From assembly GCA_963732415.1 (NCBI GenBank), contig CAVSZK010000004.1, forward strand, positions 1 through 64,000: a DNA stretch of 64,000 nucleotides, given 5' to 3'. Below are positions 23,893-33,062 of this stretch, one piece after another. Numbering within the stretch: the first letter of the stretch is position 1; each line of letters starts with the position of its first letter. The notes below the pieces were generated by a model, which was not told where the DNA came from, searched no databases, and saw only the letters and a program-made list of their open reading frames with translations. A program made the position numbers and the translations under genes. The DNA is from RPQJ01 sp963732415. GTDB lineage: Bacteria > Pseudomonadota > Gammaproteobacteria > Steroidobacterales > Steroidobacteraceae.

Positions 23893-26789
23893 TGTCCGGA
23901 GTGAGGGCGTTGCCGCTCGACCTGTCCGGCATTCCCGAGTCGCTGCGCCTCGCGCTCGACGGGCATCTCGAGGCGCTGGAGGCACAGGGTGGACCGCCGA
24001 CCAGTGGCGGGGCGGCGGGCGACGTGGCACGCAGCCTGCCGATGGTCTGGGCCTGCAGCGATTTTGTCGCCGACGCCTGCCGGCGCGACCCGCGCTTGCT
24101 GCCCTGGCTGGCCGGCCCGGGCCGGCTCCACCAGGCATCGACGCGCGACTGGCTGGAGGCGGACCTGGCCGCCGAGCTCGGTGCGGATCCGGTCGAAGCC
24201 AGCTTCATGGACGGCCTGCGGCGTTTCCGTCGCCGGCAGCTTGCGCGGATTGCCTGGCGTGACCTCGCGCAGTTCGAGGATGTCGAACCGCTGCTGCGCG
24301 AGCTGTCGCTGCTCGCCGATGTCTGCATCGGCGCGGCGCACGATTACGCGATTCGCGACCTGCGCGCGCGTTTCGGCATTCCTCGTGGCCAGGATGGCAG
24401 CGAACTCGAGTTGATGATCCTTGGCATGGGCAAGCTCGGCGGCGGCGAGCTGAATTTCTCCTCCGACATCGACCTGGTCTTGCTGTTTCCGGAGCACGGC
24501 GAGACCGACGGCAAGCGGCCGCTGGAACACGAGGAATTCTTCACGCGACTCGGCAGGAAGATCGCGCAGCTGCTAGGCACGGTGACCTCGGAGGGCTTCG
24601 TGTACCGCGTCGACCTGCGGCTGCGGCCATTCGGCGAGTCTGGCCCGCTGGTCGTCAGCTTCGATGCCTTCGAGGACTACCTGCAGCAGCACGGTCGCGA
24701 CTGGGAGCGCTATGCCTACGTGAAGGCGCGACCGGTGATCGGCGCGGCACGTTTCGACGAGCTGTATCGCAACGTGCTCAGGCCGTTCGTCTACCGGCGC
24801 TATCTTGATTTTCGCGTGTTCGAGTCGTTGCGCGAAATGAAGACGCTGATCTCGCGCGAGGTCGAGCGACGTGAACTGAAGGGCAACGTCAAGCTCGGAC
24901 CTGGCGGGATCCGCGAGATCGAGTTCATCGTCCAGGCCTACCAGCTGATTCGCGGCGGCGCGAACCCGCGCCTGCAGACGCGCAGCCTGCTCGAGGCCCT
25001 GCCGTTGCTTGCGAGCAAGAAACTGCTGCCGGACGCGACCGTGGAAGAGCTGGCCGACTCGTACCGGTTCCTGCGCCGCGTCGAGAACCGGCTGCAGGAG
25101 CGCAACGACGAGCAGACCCACGAACTGCCGCGCGACGAGGTGGCTCGCGTGAGGCTCGCATTCGCGATGCGAGTGACTGACTGGGCGTCACTAAAGGCAA
25201 TGATCACCCTTCACTGCGAGCGGGTCAGCGCGCATTTCCAGCGCGTGCTGTTTGCGCCGGACCAGCCGGGCGCGACAGATACGAATGCGCGGGCGCTCGA
25301 TATGCTGCTCGAGCACGTCGGCGATGGCGCGCGCCTGCAGGCATTGCAGGCTGCCGGCCTGTCGGACGCCGAGGCCGTGCTCGAGCGCATCGAGCTGCTG
25401 CGCGAGAGCACCTACTACCGGCGACTCGACGAGCCGGGTCGCCGCAGGCTGCAGACCCTGCTGCCGCGCCTGCTGCAGGCAATTGCCGGCAGCGACTCCG
25501 AGGTGGTCGCGCTGTCGCGCCTGCTGCACGTGCTCGAGCGCATCGGTGGCCGCACCGTCTATCTTGCGCTGCTGAACGAAAACGCCGCCGCGCGGGACCG
25601 GTTCGTCGAGCTGTGCGCGCATTCGCAGTTCCTCACCGACCAGATCGCGGCATTTCCGCTGCTGCTGGACGAACTGCTCGACGAGCGGCTGTTCGAGTCC
25701 GAGCCGTCGCGCGCGGATTTTGCGATCGACTTGCGCGAGCGCATGGCCGGCGCCGATGCGGGGGATCCCGAGCGGCAGGTGGACCTGCTGCGGCAGTTCC
25801 AGCGCGCGGCAATGTTCCGCGTCGCGGTGCCGGACCTCACCGGACGACTGCCGGTGATGAAGGTGAGCGACCGGCTGACGGACATTGCCGAGTTCATTGT
25901 CATGGAGGCGCTTGAGCTTTCGTGGGGCCAGATCGTCGCGCGGCATGGCGTTCCGCAGTGCGGCGCGGCCGGGCAGGGCGTGCACGATGCCGGGATGGTA
26001 GTGGTCGCCTACGGGAAGTTCGGTGGCATCGAGCTCGGCTATGGCTCGGACCTGGACCTGGTGTTCCTGCATGATTCTGCGGGCGAGGAGCAGCGCACGC
26101 AGGGTCCGGCCGTGATCGAGAACGGCGTGTTCTTCCTGCGCCTGGTGCAGCGCCTGGTGCACCTGCTCACAGTGCATTCGGCCGCGGGGCGGTTGTACGA
26201 GGTGGACACCAGGCTCAGGCCGAGCGGCAAGGGCGGGCTGCTGGTGCAGAGCCTCGACGGCTTTCGTGACTACCAGCGCGGCGAGGCGTGGACCTGGGAG
26301 CACCAGGCGCTGCTGCGGGCACGCGCGGTGGCCGGGCCGCCGGCGCTGCGCGCACGGTTCGAGGCGGTTCGCCTGGAACTGCTGCGCACCGGTGTGCGTC
26401 GCGACACGCTGCGCGAGGAAGTGCGCAAGATGCGCGAGCGCATGCGCGCGGAGCTGTCCAATCCTGAGCCGGGACAGTTCGACCTGAAGCGCGACGCAGG
26501 CGGGATCACCGACATCGAGTTCCTGGCGCAGTACTGGGCGCTGCTCTGGTGCGATCGTCATCCGGAGCTCGCGACTTACTCGGACAACATTCGGCAGCTC
26601 GAGAGCCTCGCGTCGATCGACCTGGTGCCGCAGGCGACCGTGGACGTGCTGACGGGTGTCTACCGGCAGTACCGCCAGCGCATCCATCGCCTGTCGCTGG
26701 ACGGCGAGGCGACCGTGGTGCCGGAGTCCGAGTTTGCCGCCGAGCGGGCGCAGGTGACCGCCATCTGGACCGCCACCATCGAAAAATAG
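23892..26789 (+). CDS. glnE: Bifunctional glutamine synthetase adenylyltransferase/deadenylase
   Basis: 965 aa, full length for GlnE. Both nucleotidyltransferase domains show their signature: GMGKLGGGELNFSSDIDL in the N-terminal (deadenylylating) half and AYGKFGGIELGYGSDLDL in the C-terminal (adenylylating) half, each followed by an RLRPFG or RLRPSG segment and GGIREIEF or GGITDIEF. It tunes glutamine synthetase by adding or removing AMP under PII control. It overlaps the apt stop by one base and is followed by a terminator hairpin. Confidence 0.96.
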   Translation: MSGVRALPLDLSGIPESLRLALDGHLEALEAQGGPPTSGGAAGDVARSLPMVWACSDFVADACRRDPRLLPWLAGPGRLHQASTRDWLEADLAAELGADPVEASFMDGLRRFRRRQLARIAWRDLAQFEDVEPLLRELSLLADVCIGAAHDYAIRDLRARFGIPRGQDGSELELMILGMGKLGGGELNFSSDIDLVLLFPEHGETDGKRPLEHEEFFTRLGRKIAQLLGTVTSEGFVYRVDLRLRPFGESGPLVVSFDAFEDYLQQHGRDWERYAYVKARPVIGAARFDELYRNVLRPFVYRRYLDFRVFESLREMKTLISREVERRELKGNVKLGPGGIREIEFIVQAYQLIRGGANPRLQTRSLLEALPLLASKKLLPDATVEELADSYRFLRRVENRLQERNDEQTHELPRDEVARVRLAFAMRVTDWASLKAMITLHCERVSAHFQRVLFAPDQPGATDTNARALDMLLEHVGDGARLQALQAAGLSDAEAVLERIELLRESTYYRRLDEPGRRRLQTLLPRLLQAIAGSDSEVVALSRLLHVLERIGGRTVYLALLNENAAARDRFVELCAHSQFLTDQIAAFPLLLDELLDERLFESEPSRADFAIDLRERMAGADAGDPERQVDLLRQFQRAAMFRVAVPDLTGRLPVMKVSDRLTDIAEFIVMEALELSWGQIVARHGVPQCGAAGQGVHDAGMVVVAYGKFGGIELGYGSDLDLVFLHDSAGEEQRTQGPAVIENGVFFLRLVQRLVHLLTVHSAAGRLYEVDTRLRPSGKGGLLVQSLDGFRDYQRGEAWTWEHQALLRARAVAGPPALRARFEAVRLELLRTGVRRDTLREEVRKMRERMRAELSNPEPGQFDLKRDAGGITDIEFLAQYWALLWCDRHPELATYSDNIRQLESLASIDLVPQATVDVLTGVYRQYRQRIHRLSLDGEATVVPESEFAAERAQVTAIWTATIEK

Positions 26790-26803
26790 GTGCCAGGCAC
26801 CTA
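26787..26803. repeat. Palindrome of the TAGGTGCC-GGCACCTA type, copy 1
   Basis: TAGGTGCC-a-GGCACCTA, eight-base arms with a one-base centre, beginning on the glnE stop codon. The same sequence with centre T recurs 8 bp downstream within the terminator hairpin at 26811-26835. Confidence 0.85.
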
Positions 26804-26810
26804 ATTTCCG

Positions 26811-26836
26811 AAAATAGGTGCCTGGCACCTATTTTT
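26811..26836 (+). terminator. glnE terminator, palindrome copy 2
   Basis: AAAATAGGTGCC-t-GGCACCTATTTT, twelve-base perfect arms around a single T, followed by one more T and CC. It ends 22 bp past the first palindrome. A GC-rich core with a U-tract fits a rho-independent terminator for glnE, and the symmetric A-tract allows bidirectional function. Confidence 0.75.
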
Positions 26837-26838
26837 CC

Positions 26839-26844
26839 TATAAT
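26839..26844 (+). promoter_or_regulatory. Consensus -10 box close to an ATG (possible leaderless mRNA)
   Basis: TATAAT matches the sigma-70 -10 consensus exactly and lies six bases before ATG 26851, so transcription would begin at about the ATG itself. The -35 region would fall inside the terminator palindrome and is poor. No Shine-Dalgarno fits between the -10 and the ATG. Confidence 0.5.
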
Positions 26845-26850
26845 CCGCGC

Positions 26851-27258
26851 ATGCGTGAATTGATGGTGCCGATCTCCCCCGGCGAGCTGGTCGACAAGAT
26901 CACGATCCTCGAGATCAAGTCCGCGCGCATGTCGGACGCGGCCAAGCTGGCCAATGTTCGCACCGAACTCGAGCTCCTGACCTCGACCTGGCGTGCCTCG
27001 GAGTTCGCGTCTATCGACATCGAGGCGGACTGGAAGGCGCTGCGTTCGGTCAACGAGCAGTTGTGGGACATCGAGGATCGAATCCGCGACAAGGAACGCG
27101 ACGCTGCGTTCGATGCCGGCTTCATCGGGCTCGCCCGGGCGGTGTACGTCACCAACGACGAACGCGCCGCGATCAAGAAGCGCATCAATTCCCGGCTCGG
27201 CTCGACGCTGGTCGAGGAGAAGAGCTACGCGGAATACCGCCGGCCGGACGGCCGGTAA
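26851..27258 (+). CDS. DUF6165 family protein
   Basis: 135 aa from ATG 26851. The start MRELMVPISPGELVDKITILEIKSARM is characteristic of this conserved, uncharacterised family, followed by a long helical segment (NVRTELELL to NEQLWDIEDRIRDKERD) and AIKKRINSRLGSTLVEEKSY. Family members often lie near LPS or glycosyltransferase genes, but no biochemical function is known to me. The gene stands alone between glnE and the SYLF gene, with a TATAAT directly upstream. Confidence 0.75.
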   Translation: MRELMVPISPGELVDKITILEIKSARMSDAAKLANVRTELELLTSTWRASEFASIDIEADWKALRSVNEQLWDIEDRIRDKERDAAFDAGFIGLARAVYVTNDERAAIKKRINSRLGSTLVEEKSYAEYRRPDGR

Positions 27259-27355
27259 GCTGCGGTGCGCCCGCAGATACCGAATACCGAAACACCGGCA
27301 CCTTTCTGGGCGTAAACTTGGTTCCTGTGATCCAGGATAGGCACCAGGAGCCGTC

Positions 27356-27910
27356 ATGAACGCTACATTCCTGAAGAGCATCCTCGTCACGGTGGCGCTT
27401 GCACTGCCGCTGGCGCTGCCGTCGGCCGCGATGGCCGCCTCGAAGTCGGAACTGAACGCTTCGTCGCAAGCGGCGCTCAACAAGCTGCTCGCCGAGGCGC
27501 CGGTTGCTGCCGCGCTGAACAAGAAGGCCGTCGCGGTGCTGGTGTTCCCGAGCATCACCAAGGCCGGCTTCATGGTCGGCGGCCAGTACGGCGAAGGCGT
27601 GCTCTTTGAGCGCGGCAAGGCGGTGGGCTACTACAACACGGCGGGTGCGTCGTACGGCCTGCAGATCGGGGCCCAGCAGTACGGCTATGCGATGTTCTTC
27701 ATGACCCGGGCGGCGGTCAACGCGCTCAACTCCGCCGAGGGCTTCGAAGTCGGCGTGGGTCCGAGCGTGGTGGTCATCGACGAAGGCATGGGCAAGAACC
27801 TGACGACCAAGACCATGACAGACGACGTCTACGCGATCGTGTTCTCGCAGAAAGGCCTGATGGCCGGCATCGGCATCCAGGGCAACAAGATCACGAAGCT
27901 GAACAAGTAG
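27356..27910 (+). CDS. Secreted SYLF (Ysc84) domain lipid-binding protein
   Basis: 184 aa with a signal peptide (residues 1-27, cleavage after AMA). The SYLF domain fills the rest: VAVLVFPSITKAGFMVGGQYGEGVLFERGKAVGYYN, GASYGLQIGAQ, and ending AGIGIQGNKITKLNK. In other systems SYLF domains bind phosphoinositides; bacterial members are periplasmic or exported and of unclear function. A GGAG lies just before the ATG. Confidence 0.85.
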   Translation: MNATFLKSILVTVALALPLALPSAAMAASKSELNASSQAALNKLLAEAPVAAALNKKAVAVLVFPSITKAGFMVGGQYGEGVLFERGKAVGYYNTAGASYGLQIGAQQYGYAMFFMTRAAVNALNSAEGFEVGVGPSVVVIDEGMGKNLTTKTMTDDVYAIVFSQKGLMAGIGIQGNKITKLNK

Positions 27911-27937
27911 GCGCCGCCGCGCGAACTCGAGTGCGGC

Positions 27938-28201
27938 TCACTTCTTCAGCGTGAATTCCGCGGAGCAATAGGGGCACATCGCCCAGCCGGTCTTCTCGAT
28001 CGCCAGGAACACGCGCGGATGCGAGTTCCAAAGCTGCATCCCCGGCATCGGGCACGACAGCGGCAGGTCGTCCCGCGTCACCTGGTAGTGGTTCTGGGCG
28101 TTCGGCTGGATGAGCTTGTGGCTGGGTTCTGCCGTCACGTCGCGTACCCGGGTTGGATCTGGTGATGCATTATCGCCGACGGGCGTCGTGCCGTCAGCCA
28201 A
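27938..28201 (-). CDS. Zinc-finger (CHCC type) protein
   Basis: 87 aa. The C-terminal half holds SCPMPGMQLWNSHPRVFL and AMCPYCSAEFTLKK, giving the Cys-His-Cys-x2-Cys zinc ligands of the zf-CHCC family related to NDUFS6 of complex I. Bacterial homologues are small proteins, commonly next to LPS or heptosyltransferase genes; the role is not established. The gene lies immediately downstream of, and co-directional with, the GT9 glycosyltransferase. Confidence 0.75.
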   Translation of the reverse strand: MADGTTPVGDNASPDPTRVRDVTAEPSHKLIQPNAQNHYQVTRDDLPLSCPMPGMQLWNSHPRVFLAIEKTGWAMCPYCSAEFTLKK

Positions 28202-28235
28202 GGCGACGCATCTTCAGTCGAAATACTGTGATTGG

Positions 28236-29369
28236 TCAGCCGGTCGGCGTGCGCGGCGCGCCGGCCTCCATCAACGCGTCCAGCCGCTGCAACGCATCGT
28301 CCGCGGTGACCAAGTCCATCACCCCCGGTCGCTCGATCTTGGTCGTCCAGGCGATTTCGCCGGCCGGCTTGCCGAGAAACCGCCTGGCCGCGTCATCGTA
28401 GCGGTCTATGCACCAAGGGCGACTGTAGTACGGGCCGCTGCGGGCCGGGTTGGTGGCCGCGTAAAGACCGACCACCGGCGTGCCCACGGCCGTCGCCATG
28501 TGTGCAGGCCCCGAGTCGGGTGAGACCAGTACCGTCGCCCGTGCAAGTGTCGCAAGCAGTTCCGGCAGCGTGTCCTTGCCCACCAGGTTGACGCAGGGAC
28601 TCTTCATCGACTGCTCGATGCGCGCCCCGTATTCCAGTTCCAGCGGGCTCGGTCCGCCGCAGACAAGCACATGCAGGCCATGGCGGGTCGCGGCGTGATC
28701 GGCCAGCGCCGCGTAGCGTTCGGCGCTCCAGTTGCGCAAGGCGTGGCTCGAGCAGGGGCTCACGACCATCGTCGGCTGCCCGTCCGGGATCACGCGCCTT
28801 GCGTGCTCCAGCGCCGACGGAGGCAGCGGGATGTCCCAGCGCATCGAGCGGCTGCGCACGCCCAGCCGCTCGGCGAAGCCGAACAGGCTGTCCAGCACGT
28901 GCTCGCGGCTACGCGGCTCGATGCGATCGGTGGTGAAGAGCCACTGCGCCTCGCGCGCCCGTGCCCGGTCGAATCCCAGCTTCACCCGTGCCGGGACGAC
29001 CGCGGCCGCAAGGCTGGCCCGCAGCGCGAGCTGCATGTGCAGCAGTGCATCGAATCGCCGGCCGGCCATCCGGCGGCGCAGCGCTCGATAGCCCGCCAGG
29101 CCTGCCTTCTTGTCGAATACGATGAACTCGATACCGGGGATGTGCCCCAGCAGGCGGTGCTCCAGGCCGCCGAGGATCCAGCTGATCCGAGTGTCGGGCC
29201 ACTGGTCCTGGATGCTGCGCACCACCGGAAGCACGTGGCAGACGTCGCCCAGCGCCGACAGGCGCAGCACGCAGAGGCTGTCGGGCGGCGAGTCGAACAA
29301 TGGCGGCTGCGTGTGGGGCAATGGCGACGGATCTGCGAGGACTTGTCGGGGGATCAGCGACGGGTTCAC
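28236..29369 (-). CDS. Glycosyltransferase family 9 (heptosyltransferase-like)
   Basis: 377 aa if translation starts at GTG 29369; the ORF extends to 29633 but that part is antisense to the next gene, and no ATG lies nearer. SLCVLRLSALGDVCHVLPVVRSIQ is the GT9 N-terminal motif, followed by HMQLALRASLAA, VVSPCSSHALRNW and the donor-binding VSPDSGPAHMATAVGTPVVGLY. The family transfers ADP-heptose to Kdo or heptose in the LPS inner core. Divergent from kdkA and waaA, consistent with a core-biosynthesis cluster. Confidence 0.85.
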   Translation of the reverse strand: MNPSLIPRQVLADPSPLPHTQPPLFDSPPDSLCVLRLSALGDVCHVLPVVRSIQDQWPDTRISWILGGLEHRLLGHIPGIEFIVFDKKAGLAGYRALRRRMAGRRFDALLHMQLALRASLAAAVVPARVKLGFDRARAREAQWLFTTDRIEPRSREHVLDSLFGFAERLGVRSRSMRWDIPLPPSALEHARRVIPDGQPTMVVSPCSSHALRNWSAERYAALADHAATRHGLHVLVCGGPSPLELEYGARIEQSMKSPCVNLVGKDTLPELLATLARATVLVSPDSGPAHMATAVGTPVVGLYAATNPARSGPYYSRPWCIDRYDDAARRFLGKPAGEIAWTTKIERPGVMDLVTADDALQRLDALMEAGAPRTPTG

Positions 29370-29464
29370 GGGGCGTTGGCGAGGCGATGGCTGGTCAATG
29401 GCGAAGCAATGGTAGGCAGCGGCGATCCGATGGTGAACAATCCGTGCCGGACTCGAAAGGAGCC

Positions 29465-30250
29465 ATGAACTCGGTGAGCGCAGGCCCGGAACTCGAACTG
29501 CGCATCGCGTGCGGCGCGATGCTATACGATGCGTCGCGCATGGACCAGCCGGGCCCGGATGTGTTCGAGCGTGACCACTGGCGCCAGCGTGGCGCGCTGC
29601 AGGAGGTCGCCGGCGGTCGCGGGACCGTGGCATTCATCCACGACTCTGATCGTCGCTGGGTGCTACGCCACTACCGGCGCGGCGGATTCATCGCGCGCCT
29701 GCTCGACGACACCTACCTCTACACGGGCGAGGCCCGCACGCGGGCCCACGCGGAATTCCGGCTGCTGCGCCGCCTGCGCGAGTGGAACCTGCCGGTCCCG
29801 GTGCCGGTCGCTGCGCGGTACCAGCGCGCCGGGCTCATGTATCGCGCCGACCTGCTCACCGAGGAACTGCCGACGCGGCTGACGCTGGCCCAGGCGCTGG
29901 CTTCCGGCCCGCTCGAGACCGCCGCGTGGCGCGCCATCGGCCGCTGCATCGCGGGCCTGCACGCGCGTGGCGTGCAGCATGCGGACCTGAACGCGCACAA
30001 CCTGCTGCTCGGCGCCGGCGGTGAGGTTTACGTGCTGGATTTCGACCGTGGGCGTATCCGCGCGCGCGGCGCCTGGGAAGGCCGGGTGCTCGCGCGACTG
30101 CGCAGGTCGCTCGACAAAGTCACTGGCGGCCTGCCGGCCGGCCGCTTTGACGACGCAGAGTGGCAGTGGCTGCTCGACGGCGTCGCTGGTGTCAACGGCA
30201 GCGACGGCGGCGACGGAATCAGCGGCGTCAGCAGCGTCGGTGGCGGGTGA
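29465..30250 (+). CDS. kdkA: 3-deoxy-D-manno-octulosonic acid (Kdo) kinase
   Basis: 261 aa from ATG 29465 (GGAG 5 bases upstream). The kinase-like core shows RRWVLRHYRRGGFIARLLDDTYLY, GLHARGVQHADLNAHNLLL (catalytic loop HADLNAHN) and VLDFDRGRIR (metal-binding DFD). KdkA phosphorylates Kdo of lipid A at O4. The C-terminal ~20 residues are a Gly/Ser/Val low-complexity tail with no counterpart expected in the family. The TGA overlaps the GTG of waaA. Confidence 0.88.
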   Translation: MNSVSAGPELELRIACGAMLYDASRMDQPGPDVFERDHWRQRGALQEVAGGRGTVAFIHDSDRRWVLRHYRRGGFIARLLDDTYLYTGEARTRAHAEFRLLRRLREWNLPVPVPVAARYQRAGLMYRADLLTEELPTRLTLAQALASGPLETAAWRAIGRCIAGLHARGVQHADLNAHNLLLGAGGEVYVLDFDRGRIRARGAWEGRVLARLRRSLDKVTGGLPAGRFDDAEWQWLLDGVAGVNGSDGGDGISGVSSVGGG

Positions 30251-31578
30251 AACGATTGCGCATCCTCTACCTGCTGCTCACCCATCTCATCGCCCCGATC
30301 GTGATTGCGGTCGAAGGCTGGCGCCAGTTGCGCGATCCAGCGCAGCGCGGGCGCGTGAAGCAGCGCCTCGGATTCGTAATACCGCAGTCGAAGCCGGGCT
30401 GCACCTGGATCCATGCAGTATCGGTGGGCGAGGTGCAGGCTGCGGCTGCGCTGATACGCGAATTGAAGCGACGTGCGCCGGGGCTCGAGATCGTGCTCAC
30501 CACGGTAACCGCGACCGGCGCCGCGCGTGCGCGGACGATCTTCGGCGACGAGGTCCGCCACTGCTACCTGCCCTACGATCTTCCGGGAGCGGTGCGGCGA
30601 TTTCTCGACCGCATCCGTCCGCGCGCGGCGATCATGCTCGAGACCGAGATCTGGCCCACCCTCTATTGCGAAATCGGGCGACGCAAGCTGCCGCTGGTGA
30701 TTGCGAGTGCGCGGATCTCGGACCGCTCGGTGAACCGCTATCGCCGCATGGCCTCGCTGGTCGGTGAATCGCTGTCCGGCGACGTGTCGATCGGTGCGCA
30801 GACGGCGGCCGATGCCGCGCGCTTCCTGGCGCTGGGTGCAGCGGAGGGCAGCGTGCGCGTGACGGGCAACGTGAAGTTTGACCTGGAGATTCCCGACGCG
30901 GTAGTGGCCGCGGGACGCGAGTTGCGCAGTCGCTGCGCACCCGGTCGGCCGGTGTGGATCGCCGGCAGCACGCACGAGGGCGAGGAATCCGCTGCGCTCG
31001 CGGCCCATGCAGCGATTCGTACCCGGCATCCCTCTGCGCTGCTGTTGCTGGTACCGCGGCACCCGCAGCGCTTCGAGGCGGTGCAGGCGCTGCTCACGAA
31101 GGGCGGATGCCCGTTCGCGAAGCGCAGCTCCGGCGCGCTTCCGTCGGCGCAGGACGAGGTGTACCTGGTCGATACGCTCGGTGAGCTGCAGATGTTCTAC
31201 GCGGCCGCGGACGTGGCGTTCGTCGGCGGCAGCCTTGTGTCGGTGGGCGGCCACAGCCTGCTCGAGCCCGCGTTGCTCGGACTGCCGGTGATTGCGGGCC
31301 CGTGGATGCAGAACGCCCGGGAAGTAGCCGAACTGCTGACGCTCGCCGGTGCGCTCACCACGGTGCGCGACGGCGATCAGCTGGCCGCTCGCGTGCTCGA
31401 GTGTTTCGATAATCCCGAGGCTGCGCGCGCCGACGGTGCGAAAGGCCGCGAGGCCGTCGCCGCAAACCGCGGCGCGGTCGGTCGCGTGGTCGAGATGGTG
31501 CTGCCGCTGCTCAGGGCGTCGGAATCTGGTCCGCCCTCGGCAGCTGCAGCGGGGCCGCCGTCGTCAGGAAGGCGTTGA
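30247..31578 (+). CDS. waaA: 3-deoxy-D-manno-octulosonic acid transferase
   Basis: 443 aa from GTG 30247, in a GTGA overlap with kdkA. The N-terminal membrane anchor (ILYLLLTHLIAPIVIAVEG) is followed by IHAVSVGEVQAA, MLETEIWPTL, SARISDRS, GSTHEGEE and the late FVGGSLVSVGGHSLLEPA donor site. WaaA moves Kdo from CMP-Kdo to lipid IVA at the cytoplasmic face. The last ~23 codons, a Ser/Pro/Ala tail, overlap the convergent TolC gene by 68 bp. Confidence 0.93.
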   Translation: MKRLRILYLLLTHLIAPIVIAVEGWRQLRDPAQRGRVKQRLGFVIPQSKPGCTWIHAVSVGEVQAAAALIRELKRRAPGLEIVLTTVTATGAARARTIFGDEVRHCYLPYDLPGAVRRFLDRIRPRAAIMLETEIWPTLYCEIGRRKLPLVIASARISDRSVNRYRRMASLVGESLSGDVSIGAQTAADAARFLALGAAEGSVRVTGNVKFDLEIPDAVVAAGRELRSRCAPGRPVWIAGSTHEGEESAALAAHAAIRTRHPSALLLLVPRHPQRFEAVQALLTKGGCPFAKRSSGALPSAQDEVYLVDTLGELQMFYAAADVAFVGGSLVSVGGHSLLEPALLGLPVIAGPWMQNAREVAELLTLAGALTTVRDGDQLAARVLECFDNPEAARADGAKGREAVAANRGAVGRVVEMVLPLLRASESGPPSAAAAGPPSSGRR

Positions 31579-32971
31579 TCGATCCCAGGTCGCCCGGTGC
31601 GAGCACGCCGGCCGCGGACTTCAGGTGCACGACGTTGACCAGGTAGTCGTAGCGGCTGCGCGCGTAGTCACGCTGCGCCTCGAACAACCGTCGGCGCGCG
31701 TCGAGCACGTCCACCGTGGTTCGCGTGCCGACCTCGAATCCGGCCTCGGTCGCCTCGAGCGCGGTCTGGTTGGACGCCACCGCCTGCATCAGCGCCTTGA
31801 CGCGTGCCTTCTCGGCCACCACGCCAAACCATGCGTCGCGGGTCTCGCGACTCGCGCCACGCAGCGCACCTTCGAGCCTCTCGCGCGAGGCGCGGTGCAG
31901 GTAGACCTGCTCGCGCACCTGCGACTGGGTGACGCCGCCGCTGAAGATCGGTACCGTCACCTGCAGGCCATAGGTGTCCTGGGTCTGGTTGGCGTCGGCC
32001 GGCCCCGTGACTGCCGCGCCACCCCGGACCTTGTTCGTCTGGGTCGCATCGGACGAGTACTGCCCGTAATTCGCAAACAGCTCGACCACCGGCATGTGTC
32101 CGGACTCGGCGATCTTCACGTTGGTTTTAGCGACGTCCACGCCCAGGCGGGCTGCGATCACGTTCATGTTCTGGGCTTCCGACGTCTTCACCCAGGTGGC
32201 CTGGTCGCCGGGCTCGGGCTGGTTGAGCGGCATGTTGTCGGCGGGCTTCACCAGTTCCTGGTAGTCCTCGCCGGTGAGTTCACGCAGGTACTCGTGGGCG
32301 GTGGCCAGCGAGCGCTTGGCCAGGATCACACCGGCCGTGGCGCTGTCGTGCGCGGCTCGCGCTTCCTGCACATCGGTGATTGCGATCAGGCCGACCTCGA
32401 AGCGTTTCTCCGCCTGCTCCAGCTGGCGGCTGACGGCCTGCAGCGTCGCGTCGGCGGCATCAAGCGTGTCTTCGGCCGCGAGTACGTCGAAGTAACGGAC
32501 CGCGACGCGCACCAGCAGGTCCTGCTCGGCGGCGCGGTAATTCGCCTCCGCCAGCGCCACCTCGGAATCGGCGCGCTGCAGCGTCTGCCACTGGCTCCAG
32601 TTGAAAACCGTCTGGGTCGCCTGGGCCTGGTAGCGCCAGTAGTCGGAGTCCCTCTGCTGTGAGTTGTTGACGTTGACGATTTCCGGCGGCGTGGCGGGAT
32701 TGTTGTCGAGGTCGACGGCCTGAGGAAACGTCGAGGAGCCGCGGGTATGATCGCGCGCCGCCGACCCGGTCGCATTGAGCTGCGGGAACAGCAGTCCACG
32801 CGCCTGTGGCTTCACCTCGAGCGCCGCCATCCGGCGCGCCTGGGCCTCGAGGATCAGCGGATCGCTCTTCGCGGCCGCCTGGTATACGTCCATCAGGTCC
32901 GCGGACCACGCGCTCGCCGAGAGCAGCGCGAGCGTGATACCGAACGCGAGGATCGAGCTTTTCTTGTGCAT
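31511..32971 (-). CDS. tolC: TolC-family outer membrane efflux protein
   Basis: 486 aa with a signal peptide (residues 1-23, cleavage SAWS-ADL). It has the two OEP repeats: DLMDVYQAAAKSDPLILEAQARR in the first and TYGLQVTVPIFSGGVTQSQVREQ in the second, with long helical tunnel segments such as TLQAVSRQLEQAEKRFEVG. It should form the trimeric outer membrane channel for type I secretion or RND efflux. Downstream of the PCMT-type gene on the same strand; the 3' end overlaps waaA antisense by 68 bp. Confidence 0.9.
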   Translation of the reverse strand: MHKKSSILAFGITLALLSASAWSADLMDVYQAAAKSDPLILEAQARRMAALEVKPQARGLLFPQLNATGSAARDHTRGSSTFPQAVDLDNNPATPPEIVNVNNSQQRDSDYWRYQAQATQTVFNWSQWQTLQRADSEVALAEANYRAAEQDLLVRVAVRYFDVLAAEDTLDAADATLQAVSRQLEQAEKRFEVGLIAITDVQEARAAHDSATAGVILAKRSLATAHEYLRELTGEDYQELVKPADNMPLNQPEPGDQATWVKTSEAQNMNVIAARLGVDVAKTNVKIAESGHMPVVELFANYGQYSSDATQTNKVRGGAAVTGPADANQTQDTYGLQVTVPIFSGGVTQSQVREQVYLHRASRERLEGALRGASRETRDAWFGVVAEKARVKALMQAVASNQTALEATEAGFEVGTRTTVDVLDARRRLFEAQRDYARSRYDYLVNVVHLKSAAGVLAPGDLGSINAFLTTAAPLQLPRADQIPTP

Positions 32972-33062
32972 GCACTCACCGTCTGGCGGCAGGGCCGCCC
33001 TGGGTCAACTAGTGTTGTAGTAGACTATATCACTTGCCGGGTTACTGGCTAGCCCCGGCCGG

